From assembly GCA_020055645.1 (NCBI GenBank), contig CM034546.1, forward strand, positions 135,057,875 through 135,121,874: a stretch of DNA of 64,000 nt. The letters are read 5' to 3'. Shown here piece by piece: positions 33,731 to 45,486 of the stretch (positions are counted from its first letter, which is position 1; each line of letters opens with the position of its first letter). The notes beneath the pieces were generated by a model that had not been told where the DNA came from, made no database searches, and was given only the letters and a program-made list of their open reading frames with translations. The stretch is from Tomocerus qinae. Its lineage: Eukaryota; Arthropoda; Collembola; Entomobryomorpha; Tomoceridae. A program made the translations under genes and the position numbers.

Positions 33731-35728
33731 CTATTTCTGCTTTAAAGCTCCGCCGCCCGATGAAGTAGGTTTTCCAGAAGAATTTTCTCCATTCGCAGAA
33801 TTTTCTTCGCTACAAGGTAGGAATAGGATACATGATGAATTAATAAACATCTGTAAAGCATTTGAAAAACATAAATTAATCAATGACATGTAGATTTACT
33901 TTTCTTCTGGAGCAACTTCCTTCTTTTGCCAGTGAAGGTAAGTATCCCAAACCTCCGAGTCTTTCTCTGGAATCAGAACGCCTCGTATTTCATCCATTTG
34001 TTGTCTGGTGAAGAATTGGCTGATCTGCATGTACGGTTCGCTGTTTTTGTCTTGAATAAGGTCCTCCTCCAGAAGAGCTTTCCGAAGTTCTTGATAAGTG
34101 AATACCCCTCCGGGAAGTTTGGCATTTGCGCACAACTTATTTGTAAACTCGACACAAAAGTCGGTAACTTTTTGATGGAAAAAATCCGTTTCTTCTTTGG
34201 TCATGTCGTGGCCTGAATCTATCAAGAGATATCGGTGTAGGTCGTTTTTGGAACACATTTTTAATTTGCTCGCGTCCCGCACTAGACGACTTGGAATATC
34301 CGAATTGTCAATCTCCTCCTGAAGGCGTCTCATTATTTCTTCGTAGCTCAACTCCTCCTCTCCTTCAGATTCAGAAGTCTCTTCTGAAGACTGATTAGCT
34401 GGGATAGAATTCTCTTCGGGTAACTTAATAGATAAATCTTGTACAGATTGATTGATAAAAGACACTTCTGGACACGGACAACCAGATTTATCCGAAAGCT
34501 CCATTTTTGTTATTGAATAAATTGACATATCGCCTTTGCCGAAATCTTCCTTCACAACTTCCTCTTCAGCTATAGACTTCAAGTCTTTAGAGTTCCCACA
34601 AAGACTGTCCTGTTGAGAAGGTGATGAAACTTGAACACAGCTACGTCTCCATGTAGAAATTAACCCATTGTAAATTTTTGATGGATTAATTGAAGTTTTA
34701 GACGCAAAAGAACCTGTTCGAACCCCTCTGTGTTTGAATCGACGGGAAACAGAATATTTCGGCGATGAAGGGGGAGATTTGGTTTTTTTCAAAATATGTT
34801 CCTGCAGTTTTTGAGTAGATCCCAATTTCGATGATGAGGTTCTTGAGGACTTAGCAGCGGGTCGACAATAGCCAATTTTACAGCTCTCTTCTGAAAAACT
34901 ATCTTTGGAAGAACACGCAGCAGCTTCATTTAACCATTTTTCAAGATAAACCATTTTGGTTGAGGGGGAATTCTCTGTTTTCTTTGTATTAAATAGCATA
35001 GAGGTTACTTCAGATTGGCCAATTTCCTCCACAGAGTTATTTTTGACTACTGAAAATACTTCAGTCTCCATTGATGAAAGCCGCTTTGGTCTATTAGGTG
35101 TAGTTTCCGACGTGCCGTCTTTTTGAAAAGATTTCATCCTTTTCCAAGCATACTTTCTGCGGCTTCGATATTTAGCCTGACTATCACTGATATAATCATC
35201 ATACTCTGAAGAAGACGAGTCAAGGGCAGTGGAAGGTGCAATGCTGGACTTTTGATTTCTCTCTTTGATCGAGAGCCGCTGTTTTTTTCGAATGGAAGTA
35301 GAGCTACATTGCATTGAAACCTCACCGTTTTCAATTTTTGCCAAAAACTTTTCTGAATCTCCAGTCGTGCTTGTATCATGGAATGAACTTTCTTCATCTG
35401 TCTGAACAACAGAGGGTGTAGTCACTGTCGATACTAAAAAATAAAGAGGTATAGTTATTGAAACATTCACATGCAGCGTTGGAAGTCATACATTTTTAAT
35501 ATATAACATACTATACTACTTTGAAGTAAAATTCAGCACGTATGCACTCTGGTTACATGATAGCTACCAGATAAATGAGATTCTTTTCAAAACAATAATA
35601 ATGAGATAAAACGATAAATACTACACTAAATAAATAACCTTACTCGACTTATATGTTCTGAATTCTGTATTGGCTGTGGTGGACCAATTATTTTCCAATA
35701 TAGTTGCCTTATCAATTGGATTATCCAT
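33731..35728 (-). CDS. Serine-rich protein of unknown function, three exons
   Basis: Spliced model: exon 1 35728-35644, exon 2 35433-33900, exon 3 33809-33731; GT-AG and in frame, 565 residues. I do not recognise the family. Residues about 45-420 are Ser/Lys/Glu-rich and look disordered, with several SP sites and an RRKYAWKR basic stretch. An acidic run EGEEELSYEE precedes a helical region (about 430-540: RLQEEIDNSDIPSRL, DFFHQKVTDFCVEF, SQFFTRQQMDEIRG) that looks folded. The tail is Asn/Gly/Ser-rich. The exon 1 ATG is supported by a clean donor that restores phase with exon 2. Upstream is a 217-base hairpin. Nuclear or cytoskeletal roles are possible, but nothing in the sequence decides it. 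Confidence 0.75.
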
Positions 35729-35799
35729 TATTATTCTATAACAACTACTAATGACTAATGAACAAAACTGAAAATGAGATTTCATGCATTGTAATAAAA

Positions 35800-36016
35800 A
35801 TAGCCGATATCTGTATTTCCCTTGACATCAAGTGAGCACAACGATTTGTAGTGAATTTGATGTGAATATATGTGAATTTGATGGCGGGATCCTTCGTACC
35901 ATGAAGATATTCAGAATATCTTGATGGTACGAAGGATCCCGCCATTAAATTCACATCAAATTCACTACAAACCGTTGTGCTCACTAGATGTCAATTGAAA
36001 TACAGATATCGGCTAT
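35800..36016. repeat. Long palindrome (fold-back repeat, possible MITE)
   Basis: Left and right arms of about 105 bases are near-perfect inverted copies. The outer ends read ATAGCCGATATC and GATATCGGCTAT, and the centre lies near 35912 (GATATTCAGAATATC). Both arms contain GTAGTGAATTTGATGTGAA and GGCGGGATCCTTCGTACCAT in opposite orientation. The left arm carries a small extra repeat (GTGAATTTGATG twice). No clear target duplication. It begins about 70 bases upstream of the orphan gene's ATG. Confidence 0.85.
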
Positions 36017-36109
36017 TATTTTCAAAAGTAGAAACTGAAAGTCGTGAAAAGTTGGTTAGAAAATGTGAAAAGTAAATAAATACAAAACTCGAGACTGAAA
36101 CGCAAGGCT

Positions 36110-36260
36110 ATGCAATCAGCGAATGACACCGAGTGGGGTGAGTTGTCGGTCTGCCGTACGTAGTACGTACGGTGGTTCGAATTTCCCACCAAGCACCAAT
36201 ACCAATCTCCGTTACTGAACAACAATGAGCGCAATGACTGAACACGATTTTAGCTCCTAA
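36110..36260 (+). mobile_element. tRNA-derived SINE fragment
   Basis: An A-box-like GACACCGAGTGG (36125-36136) and a B-box GGTTCGAATTT (36174-36184) lie 49 bases apart, with a typical GTCGGTCTGCCGTACG between them. The fold around the anticodon is not that of a working tRNA, so a SINE head is the better reading. Ends are uncertain. The sequence on to about 36440 is also less AT-rich and may be its body. Confidence 0.5.
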
Positions 36261-36987
36261 GCTAAGTTAGGTAAGTTCGTTTTGTCCTAATCTCTACGCA
36301 CCCGACAGACATCCGTACGCCCGACACAAGAAACAAACTCAAACCTAACTAACCTACTAGAGTTAAAGTTAAAACGCAAGAAATGAAGAAAGGTCCGAGG
36401 TCGGAGTACTTTAATTCGGAAGGTAACGTAGGCGTCAGGACAGGAATCGGTTAATGGTGGACCGTAGACCTTATGTTATAAACTTGAAATAAATACAGGG
36501 ATTTTTCTCGAAATCCCGCTGTTCGAAAGTTACGGCAGATTTTTGAGAATACCGCCCTTTCTAACTTTCTAGTTGATTTTGACATTTTTTGAAAAGAACT
36601 ATGTGCAGATGATATAAAATGTGGATTAATGTTGGTTATAAAATGTTAGCTTCACTCAGAGCCTTCGCAAACGTGCGAAATCACAAATCTACCGCGCATG
36701 GGTGGAATCACTTTGCAGAGATCAACTAAATTGATTGTCATAACTTTTCAATACATATATATACCCATACCCATTGCTGTTGTTACATGCCCAAATGTAG
36801 ACCGATTGAGAAGATATCGCAAAATACAGCTTGCTTTTTTGGCCCCCATTTTTGTGAGCAGAAAGCCAACGTTTTGACCAATGGGATGTTTCTATTCCGT
36901 TCAAAAAAGTTTCCGCCTAGTCTTCGCATTTGTTTGCAAATTCGCAAACCTTACGGTTTGAAAGTTTGCGCAACCAGTATGCAGTAC

Positions 36988-37124
36988 CAGGGCCGCAGCC
37001 AGAAAAAAATTTCAGGAGGGGTACCAAGAAAAAATTTTAGCGACTTTTTGCGATTTTAGACAAACATTTCTTTATTTTTCTCGATTTCGGGGGGGGGGGG
37101 GTGCCCTCCCTCGCTGCGGCCCTG
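36988..37124. mobile_element. hAT-type MITE, family B, copy 2
   Basis: A 137-base element starting CAGGGCCGCAGC and ending GCTGCGGCCCTG, flanked by a perfect 8-base duplication TGCAGTAC (36980-36987 and 37125-37132). It is related to 23941-24045. It contains a run of 14 G near 37089-37101. Confidence 0.92.
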
Positions 37125-37176
37125 TGCAGTACTGAGTGAAGCTATTGTTATGAAATGTTGATGTTGTTACTACTAG

Positions 37177-37360
37177 CAAGCACGTATCCAGGAATTTGAC
37201 CTAGGGGGGGCACACTAAAATATATTAGTAAAATGATGCCGTATTCGCGCGAAGCGCGAAAATTTTTTGGATTTTTAACCTTTTTGACAAAAAAATCGTC
37301 TTTTTCTGGAAGCTTAGGGGGGGCCGGGCCCCCCCGGACCCCCCTCTGGATACGTGCTTG
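37177..37360. mobile_element. hAT-type MITE, family C (CACGTATCC ends), copy 1
   Basis: A 184-base element with inverted ends CAAGCACGTATCC and GGATACGTGCTTG, flanked by a perfect 8-base duplication ACTACTAG (37169-37176 and 37361-37368). Its inside has G- and C-runs near both ends. A related, inverted copy is at 54048-54222. It lies only about 50 bases from the family B element. Confidence 0.92.
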
Positions 37361-38268
37361 ACTACTAGAGCAACTGTTTAAACGGGACTGCTAAAAGTAA
37401 CATACTGTATGGACATGAACAACTTGTTAATTTAGCAAAGTTTTTCATTTGACTTTACGTTACTGTCAAGTAGAGAGATAACAAGATTTACAGTGTTGAC
37501 ATCGCAAAAAAAATAATATGAGATCAACCTTCAGCCTTCTGTAAAAAATGAATTTGGCTCAAAATGTATAAATAAATTACATGATGTTTGGGGTCAAATG
37601 GTGTGGGCATAGGATAAGTAAAAAAAGTGCATTAGTTATTATGAATGCTTCATAGCCTAGTTGATTAGAATAGGCGAGACGAGGTATAAGGAACTAGTCC
37701 TGGCTAGCAATACAGCTACAGCTATATTGAATAATTATGGACTTTGAATCTTTGCATTTGTCGTAAGTCTAGTTTTTTCATTATTTCCAAGTTTGCGTTT
37801 GTAATAAAATCGTAGTTGGGGTAGTGAACTAGTGAAACAAAACTCCAAAGGTTAGTTGACTGATACAAGGAAAAACGATCTTATTCTATTACACATTGTA
37901 AAGGCATTGGGAAAAATTGAATACATTAATTGGTATTCATTATAGGTTAATTTTTCTTTGCTGCTAGTCTTCTGAATTATTTTTATCTTTACTGATATAT
38001 AGTATGCTTCCTGGCATCTTGTTGCCGACCATATAAAATTGCCAGATAGAACATGCAATTATGAATCTAAATAGATTTTCTCATGCATTATAATAGCAGG
38101 TGGAAATTTCAAAGAACGATAAATAATTGCGCATTACAATTTTCCCAACATACACCTGGTAAAAAAAGTTTTCAGATCAGAACATATTTATATTTCCATT
38201 CAAATTCTAGGGTTGGTGAAGCAAACAACAATTTAAAATCTATTTTTAGCCTTTAATAGTAAGTTAAA

Positions 38269-39995
38269 ATGTCTATTGAAAGAACCACGGGATTAATCTT
38301 AAAGACTATTCACAAAATAATTGAATTTGGAATAGTGATTTTAGCATGGGTGGGTCTATTGTCCACAATTGCTGTGCTATCTCCAGTTTTAATTTTAAGA
38401 CTAGTTGTGTCCCATCTCAAAACTTTTGGACCAGATCTTTACAAAATTGTCAGTCCCTTTGATAACATATTTGCAATAGATGATATTTACACAAATCCAA
38501 TAGCGAATGCAGTGTGTTCTTCACTCCACAAAGGCAATATTGATATTGAATCATTCCGTAGACATTTCATGGAAAGAGTCGTTGGTGTTAAGCAAAGTGA
38601 TGGGGAAATAAAACACGTGAAATTGAGACAATATCCATACAAATGGATGGGATTCATGTTCTGGAGATGGGAGAAGAACTTTGATATTGCGGACCACGTT
38701 TACTATTATGAAATGGAATCTGAAAACAGCAAAAGTTCGAAAGTGTCTCAAAAGCAAATAAAAGAGGTAGAATCGGAGTTAATGACCAAACCATTTGTAA
38801 AGAAAAGAAGTCCCTGGGAAGTTCTTGTTATAAGAAATGTCCAATCTGACTCGGATGAAGAACATTTATTTATATTTAGATGGCACCATTCTATTTATGA
38901 TGGATATTCATTTATTAAGAATTTTTGGATGCCTTTAATATCATTAGACCCTACAATCAAATTAGAGCAATTCATGGCAACTCCATCAAAAGTTCAGAAA
39001 AAACGAGGGCTTGAACAGATTTTGGCTAAATTAAAAATGATCAGTGTCCTTCCTTATGAAATTGTAAGAAATAGTTTTGACATCCAAGACAAGAATTTTT
39101 GGAGAAATCCGGAGAGAAAATTAGGAAACAAATACCTTTATTTTCTCTCGGATAGAATTCCTATGAAGCTTCTAAACGAAGTAAAAGAAATTCATCATGT
39201 GGGATTAACAGCTGTGATTTATTCTGCATTTACTGCTGGAATTAGAAAAGCGATGATTACACAGAAGGGAAAAGTACCGGATTATATTCACTCCGTCCTG
39301 CCGTTTCCATTGCCCGGGCATCCAGATGAACTAGTTAATTATTTGTAAGTAAAATATCAAAATGAATTTAACTCAGTGGAAATCTGAATTATTAACATAT
39401 ACATAGCTAATTTATACAGCTCGTTGGGTTATTTGAGACTTCCGGTCGGAGAATCCGATCCAATAACCCGCCTAAGACTGATACAAGACAATTTGGATAA
39501 ATGGAAAACAAGTCTCATCCCTTTAATGCCATATTATTTCGGTTCACTAGCTTCATGTCTTTTTCCAGCATTAACCAGATTTTTCATTACAAAATTCACA
39601 TCCACAGCAGTGGGCTCCTGTTTTCCTGGTCCAAAGAACAAATGTTCTATTCTTGGCCATGAAGCAGTGGATATTTATTTCTCCATTGGTTCTTGTTTAG
39701 ACCATGTCCGTAAGTTATTCAACTTCTGTATTTTCGAAGTAGACATTTTAGCATCTACGATATATTACGATAGAAAAAAATAGGGTGGGATGGGAGTATA
39801 CACTGTGCCGAAATAATACAATTTTTAAAATTTCAAGCTGTAATACTTTCGACACTTTCTTACGCTGATGGACTTCGTATGAAGATTGCTCTTAACGAGA
39901 ACATCCTGGAAAACCAATTGGATGTGGATGAGATTCAGACGACAATTGAAAAAGAATTTCATCTTTTGAAAAATTGTAGCCGGGTTGGAAATTAA
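38269..39995 (+). CDS. WS/DGAT-type O-acyltransferase, three exons
   Basis: Exons 38269-39344, 39420-39709 and 39838-39995; GT-AG and in frame, 507 residues. Residues about 13-45 are strongly hydrophobic and probably anchor the protein in the ER membrane. The condensation-type active site HHSIYDG is at residues 206-212 (HHxxxDG). The C-terminal part has LSYADGLRMKIALN, typical of the wax-ester synthase/diacylglycerol acyltransferase C-terminal domain. The family joins fatty acyl-CoA to an alcohol or a diacylglycerol to make wax esters or triacylglycerol. In arthropods this would fit cuticular or storage lipid, but the substrate is inference. The gene looks intact. Confidence 0.92.
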
Positions 39996-41192
39996 GTTTC
40001 AACTTTGTTGTTTTACTTTTATGTATGCCTGTAGAAACATTCACGAATTAAAGCAAAATCAATTTATAATTTTAAAAAATAATTTATTGTCGTAAATCAT
40101 TATTACATCGATATAACAGTGCTTAAAGCACGGTTTATCATCAAATACAATATGTTTGGATTGTTTTCTTGACAGAATGGTTAAAGAAAGTAGAGGAAGC
40201 AATAATATAAATATACAATTTCTAGTGGAAGATAAATTAACAATACAAGTTTTGAATTTGAGATTTTCATCCTGCGTAGTAATCTAACATAAATAAAAGA
40301 CAATAAAATGAAGACTCAGATTTACTAGGTTAGGTTTATAGGTTTATAATATAGGGGAATATAAGAGTGGGTGATAGATACCATTTGTACAAACGAATAG
40401 GAGAATACTGCTAAGGGAGGAGAAAATAATACTAAATGCTACAGATGAAGGGAATACATATTACCATTGATATTGATAGAGGTTATAATATAATATTAAT
40501 ATTTAGTGAAGGGAGAATACATGATAAGGGTAAATTATTAACTATAACAGAGAAAATGATGTAAATGATACATGTTTGAATTGGGTAACAAAATTTTAAC
40601 AAAAAAAGGTTTTATAGGGTGGAATAGGGTGTAAAAGTGTAGAATGTAGTGTAAAGATGAGGTGTAGTATTAAAACAATAGTATTACGGCCGTTGCCAAC
40701 TATTTTGAAGTGAAGAATGGGTGGGAAAGATAGGTGATAGGGTGAAGTGAGTGAAATGGCGAATGCTTGAGTAGTATGTTGAGTCTGGTGGCGATTACAA
40801 GTGGAGTTGCGATATTTTGGTTGGTAGTGTGAAATAAAGGGTGTCTGCACAGACGTTTGGCATGATCTTTTGCAATTTCTCCAACAGCTGCATCCGGACT
40901 AGGTCTTGCCATGGGTAAAGAATTGATAGTGTGTTTAGAGAGCCGGAACAGTGCCTGTTGGTTTGAACAACAAAGATTAGTATCATGAATGACATTTTAT
41001 GCTTAGAATTAACGTGCAAAGTTCTGTTTTGGTAGTTTGACATGACTTGTCGATTTTTCTTGTTTAAGCTGAAAAGAATGCATGGTGAATAATTAGAGTT
41101 TCATTAATGCTTTGTGTTTGTCGTTCATGTCGATGGTAAGGATTTCACGTAATTATCGCATTTGACTTGTTGGTTAAAGATTATTTGATAAG
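39996..41192. other. Intergenic; left part of a C-poor block
   Basis: From about 40320 the plus strand becomes poor in C. Small minus-strand frames occur at about 40700-41043 but match nothing I recognise. They could be exons belonging with the orphan ORF that follows. Confidence 0.45.
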
Positions 41193-44100
41193 TCAGGAGG
41201 AATTTATGTATGCTTGTACTCTTTCCTGTGACCAAGATGTTGTTGAAGATGAAGTTTTGGTAGATGATCCTATTGCACTGTCTGATTGATGATAATGAGA
41301 ATGTAAAGAAATTGTCGATTCGCTACTGTGATGCTTTTGAAGTATTTTGGAGATTGAGGCTAACTTTTGGGCATCTAAACCAATGAAAAGGTCGTAAGGC
41401 AAATCGTTATGATTATGACAATCTAACGTTATCTCCTGGTTAGCAATTGGAAATGTAAATTGAGAAAATTTAAAGAAATGATAAGATTGACATGGAATGT
41501 TTTCATCTTTAAATCTGCTGATAGTTCTAACATTAATTGCTGATTCCTTAACTTTGTTAGCATAAAATACTTTCAAATGTAAATTTTTGAATTTGACTTT
41601 CTTTACAGTGCCTTTACGGGTATAGAAGGGCGTATCTTCTATGGGAACAGGGTACCAAGATTTCTTTTTCCTATATGATTCTTCAACATCTGATATATTG
41701 GGGATATATTCGAAGTCTGAGGGAATGTCATTGAGACTAGCATGTAAAGAGGGATTAAATGAAGGTTGAGTGAGTGATAATGGTGGAAATTCTTCTAAGT
41801 TTACAATAAAGTTGTTCCTTGAAATAAGTACTTCTTCTGTGTGTGTACAGGGACAGTTAGAAATAGGATTGATGGTGATTGTAGCTTCAAGGACATTGCT
41901 TGCTTCTTCCTGTTGTGGAATGGCAAAGGGAATAATGTTTTGTGTTTCGACGTGGTTGTCGGTAGGTGGCGTAGTGGGATTAAATTCAGTTTCAGTGTTT
42001 GCAAATAGGTTGCTTGGTTGATTGTGATAAAGATTAAAGGTTTCGTGATGAGGGATTTGTGCATGTGCGAAAGTTTCTGGGTCAATTTGTGAATTGGTTA
42101 CCAGGGGAACTTGTGAAAATGAAAAAGGGTCTGCTGCTGAGACGTTATGAGAATGAGGAATATTAACAGAATTCGTGTGTGCATAATCAATGGGATTTGA
42201 GAATGTATGAGAATTATTGCTAAAGTCGTATAATTGGGATTGGGAATTGATTTCATTGCTGATAGGTTGATTTTTCTTAAACTTGGAATTAAGGAAGATT
42301 CTAGTTTTGAAAAACGATCGACGATTGTTTGGATTTGTCTTCGGTACATCAGCAATAGTGGGTTTGGGTATTATTGGTGTTATAACAGTATTTTCTTTGA
42401 TATGTACTGGCTCTTGTTGGTGAGATATGATTTCTTCATTTACTTCCACCTTTTCTTCTGATATTGGTTGCTGTTGTGTGGATATGTCTAAATTTTCGTT
42501 ACGTTGCTGGTGAAGCACGCATTCTATGATGTTATTGAAATGTGAAATGACCTGAGTGACAGCATCGAAATGCTTGGTGTCTACGACTATCGTTTTAGGT
42601 GAACATAATTTGTGACATATTACTGTGATGGCATGGAGTAGATCAGTTGAAGTTAGGGTACTATGTTTAGAGAATAGCTGTTGCAAGTGTGGGTTTGTGT
42701 TAGTGGCGGTGGCCATGGTGAGTTACTGGAGAAATATTGAAATTAATGTAATATGATAAGTGTAGAGTAAATGTCGGTGACCTGAACTAACATTGTTAGT
42801 TGAGTCGTGCTATAGAATAGTTTTATAAAAATTCATAAATGCTTACATAAATAAAAAGTAAATTTTCATACTTTGAAACTAATGCATGTTGTAGCAGTTC
42901 AGTTGTTATCAATAGTGAATAGGCATGGTATATTCAAAATAATAGTTTGATTGTGTATGGAAAATAAAGTACGTAATGTAAATCGTTAACTTAAGTGAAC
43001 TGAGACAGAAGTAGCAGTAAATTCATTTGAATAGAAAGGAACTGTTGATTTGACTTTGTGAACATTCAGTTTAAGTATCCAGATTTTCAAGAAAAATAAT
43101 AAAAAGTTATTTTCATTGCTGTAGATAAATGTACGTTATGAATAAAGTTCACGGAGAAGTAGCTTTACAATGAACTATTATATACTTGATACAATGTACC
43201 TAACTGAAATGCAGTATATATATGTAACGTAATGACTATAAGGATGACTCAACTGATAGTCGCTATAGTTGGCAGTGGCTAATCTGTGACGGTTTATGTT
43301 TATTAGGTAGGTACGTATTTTTGACGAAAAGAGAATGTGGGGTCAACTAACTTTTAGACAAAGGAAATGCGGATTGGCTGGGAACAAAGAAAATGATCGT
43401 TACGTATCGAATAATATGTCTGAATCTCTTTCCAGTGTTTCAAGAAATGTTTTAAGTTAATTTAAGATCAAAGAAATGAGTTGCGATACATTTAGAATGA
43501 AAACTGACGTGTTCAGATTACTAGAGAATGATTAAAAGAGTAGAAAATTGAATCAGAATGTTGTACATGATTATTTAAGGAATTGTGAGGTAATGAAGTA
43601 TAATTTGACAAAAGGGGGTGGGGAAGTGAATAATGTAACTCAAACGGTAGATTTAATTTACTCGGACAGTGGCCCTAAATTGCAATTGAATTATTGCTTT
43701 ACATAAATCATATAATAATGCACTGCTTAGTTGTGAGTACGACCGCCGGATAAATTTTGCACAGGGACAGATTTCATTTCATTACTTGGTTATTTTCATT
43801 GATAGGATAGATTACATAATATGTAAGATAGAATAGTTTACTCTTTATACCTGTTATATAGAAGAGAGAGACGTGGCGGATTCTGCAACACGGCCAGGAA
43901 GTACTTGGTTATCTGTCCAAGGAAACGGTGACGTAAGCGGGAGGGTGCTTAGTTCAGGTTCTCCGGGCGAGCCGATTCAGGCGGGGTTCAGGACCGTTAT
44001 CTTCTTACGGAATTAACTCTTATTTGTCTTACGGAATTAACTTTTATTCTTCCTTCTCTATTTGTTTGTGTCTTCCGTTCTATCATCTGTTGTGGATGAT

Positions 44101-44560
44101 CTTACGGAATTGAACTTATTTCGTCTTTATATTTCGTACTATTTCGCACTAATTCGGATTGTGAGTGAGCGCGTAACTAACGGTATGATCTGATGGATGC
44201 GTGGTGACCAATATCCGTTCCGTTCGAATATGGTGAGTGGGATTAGGAGATGATCAAATGGAGTCTGGATGTTATGTGAAAAGAAACTCGAAGATGATTC
44301 ACTGTGTATGTATTTTTGGAATGCTGGATAAATTGAGTTTATTGGAATGGAGAATTATATTTAATGTTTTGAGATTAACTTTGTAGAGATTATACACACA
44401 CTTGAAAAACCAAATTTGACGTAAGGTGAAAAAACAAGTGTGAAGGAAACTTATGTACAAAATGTGTTTAAAGTGCACAGTTATTGTGTTGTAAGTAAGT
44501 AGTTTACAAAATAATTTGATTCAATAGGTATATCAAACACTAGGTGAGAAATGGGGATAT
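40320..44560. other. Strand-asymmetric (C-poor on plus) block with orphan ORF
   Basis: By eye the plus strand is clearly G over C through this block, except for a GC-richer patch near 43860-44000, so the minus strand is A/C-rich. The long ORF lies on the minus strand and shares the bias. On the minus strand a TATATAA lies near 43856. A plus-strand purine run at about 43613-43632 (AAAAGGGGGTGGGGAAGTGAA) resembles a retroelement polypurine tract, but no direct long terminal repeats were found. Cause unknown: a retroelement-derived or virus-like insertion is one option. Confidence 0.45.
41193..42716 (-). CDS. Orphan 507-residue protein, possibly retroelement-derived
   Basis: A single open frame starting at an ATG in good context (CACCATGGC) just after a possible splice acceptor (TTTCTCCAG). 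I do not recognise it. Residues 1-85 look helical (LLHAITVICHKL, HFDAVTQVISHFNN). About 90-330 is rich in Asn, Gln, His, Pro, Thr and Ser and looks disordered. About 370-460 looks folded and beta-rich and ends DLPYDLFIGLDAQKL, which recalls the end of a retropepsin-like fold, but no active-site D-T/S-G is visible. The tail is Ser/His-rich. Its A/C-rich coding bias is unlike its neighbours. A fossil or domesticated retroelement protein is one reading; a fast-evolving cellular gene is another. Confidence 0.5.
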   Translation of the reverse strand: MATATNTNPHLQQLFSKHSTLTSTDLLHAITVICHKLCSPKTIVVDTKHFDAVTQVISHFNNIIECVLHQQRNENLDISTQQQPISEEKVEVNEEIISHQQEPVHIKENTVITPIIPKPTIADVPKTNPNNRRSFFKTRIFLNSKFKKNQPISNEINSQSQLYDFSNNSHTFSNPIDYAHTNSVNIPHSHNVSAADPFSFSQVPLVTNSQIDPETFAHAQIPHHETFNLYHNQPSNLFANTETEFNPTTPPTDNHVETQNIIPFAIPQQEEASNVLEATITINPISNCPCTHTEEVLISRNNFIVNLEEFPPLSLTQPSFNPSLHASLNDIPSDFEYIPNISDVEESYRKKKSWYPVPIEDTPFYTRKGTVKKVKFKNLHLKVFYANKVKESAINVRTISRFKDENIPCQSYHFFKFSQFTFPIANQEITLDCHNHNDLPYDLFIGLDAQKLASISKILQKHHSSESTISLHSHYHQSDSAIGSSTKTSSSTTSWSQERVQAYINSS

Positions 44561-45486
44561 AATTATTAATCAGATAGAGATTGGGAGACAATAATGGGTG
44601 GATCAAAAATACAATCTTGTTGATTAGAGATGACAAGAATTCTGTGGGAATTGTAAAAATAGCGTTTTTTGGGAAACCTACAAAATGTCAGCCAGGCTTG
44701 TTGCTGACTCGAAGTTCAAGACCAATCTTTTTAATATCGGACGTCGGAGCGAATTCTCCAGCTCCCGACTCCAACAAAAGTTCAAGCTTCACTATCTATC
44801 TAACTATTTCTTATCGCTTATCTGCCTTCATCGCTAGTCTCAGCTTCATTTCCATAGAATTTAACATATTATTATTATTGGGTCGCTTCTAATGCTTACT
44901 ATCGTTCTACAAATACAATGATTCTGGAAATGTGCAGGTAAATGACCTAGCGTAAAGCAGCAAGGCGAAGCATAGTTTGCTATAAGAATAGGCCTATGAA
45001 AAGCGAAGCTTTTTCTATGTTTACATAAATCTGCCTGACACTATAGATACACATTTGGAGACAGCATCTGAGCTTCTAGCCTGCAAGGTTTGAAAACCCG
45101 TTGATAAATTACGTGCAATTATCTGCTAATAACAGAAATGCAATTATAAGTGAAGCGTGAGAAAGGAAATAAACAACTTCATCAACACGAGTCAAGCCAT
45201 GGCCATGGTCGTACCCAAGGACGGATTGAGGGACAGGCTTTGTATCTTCTCTTTGAAGTAAGGCCGTGGTTACATACAAATACCTATCAATGTTACTGTT
45301 TTAAGAAGGTAAGGTTAGGACCCTCGAAAGCGGATTCTGGTATGGCACGATTTTTAAAATGTCAACCACTGCCTTACTTCAACCGATTAATAAATGGTCG
45401 CTATTCTTGGGTCGCCATTTACCACCAAATGTCTACCTGTAACCTTGAATCATAAATTATTTTTTCTTCAGAGAAAATTTTTAGCT
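42717..45486. other. Intergenic
   Basis: 42717-44560 is the upstream (minus-strand) part of the C-poor block and repeats CTTACGGAATT three times near 44015-44115. 44560-45486 is unremarkable, with short chance frames at 44581 and 45150. No gene could be supported. Confidence 0.5.

Larger units (their letters stand above)
36261..38268. other. Intergenic, transposon-rich
   Basis: It holds two hAT MITEs (36988-37124 and 37177-37360). The rest is AT-rich with no gene recognised. Confidence 0.6.

Noticed and set aside
36117-36200. Functional tRNA gene
   Set aside because: A and B boxes are present, but stems do not form a good cloverleaf; a SINE head is more likely.
40000-44560. Complete LTR retroelement around the orphan ORF
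   Set aside because: A purine run and TATA-like site suggested it, but I found no direct long repeats at the edges and no reverse transcriptase or integrase motifs.
45150-45455. 101-codon plus-strand frame
   Set aside because: No family features, no promoter or splice support.
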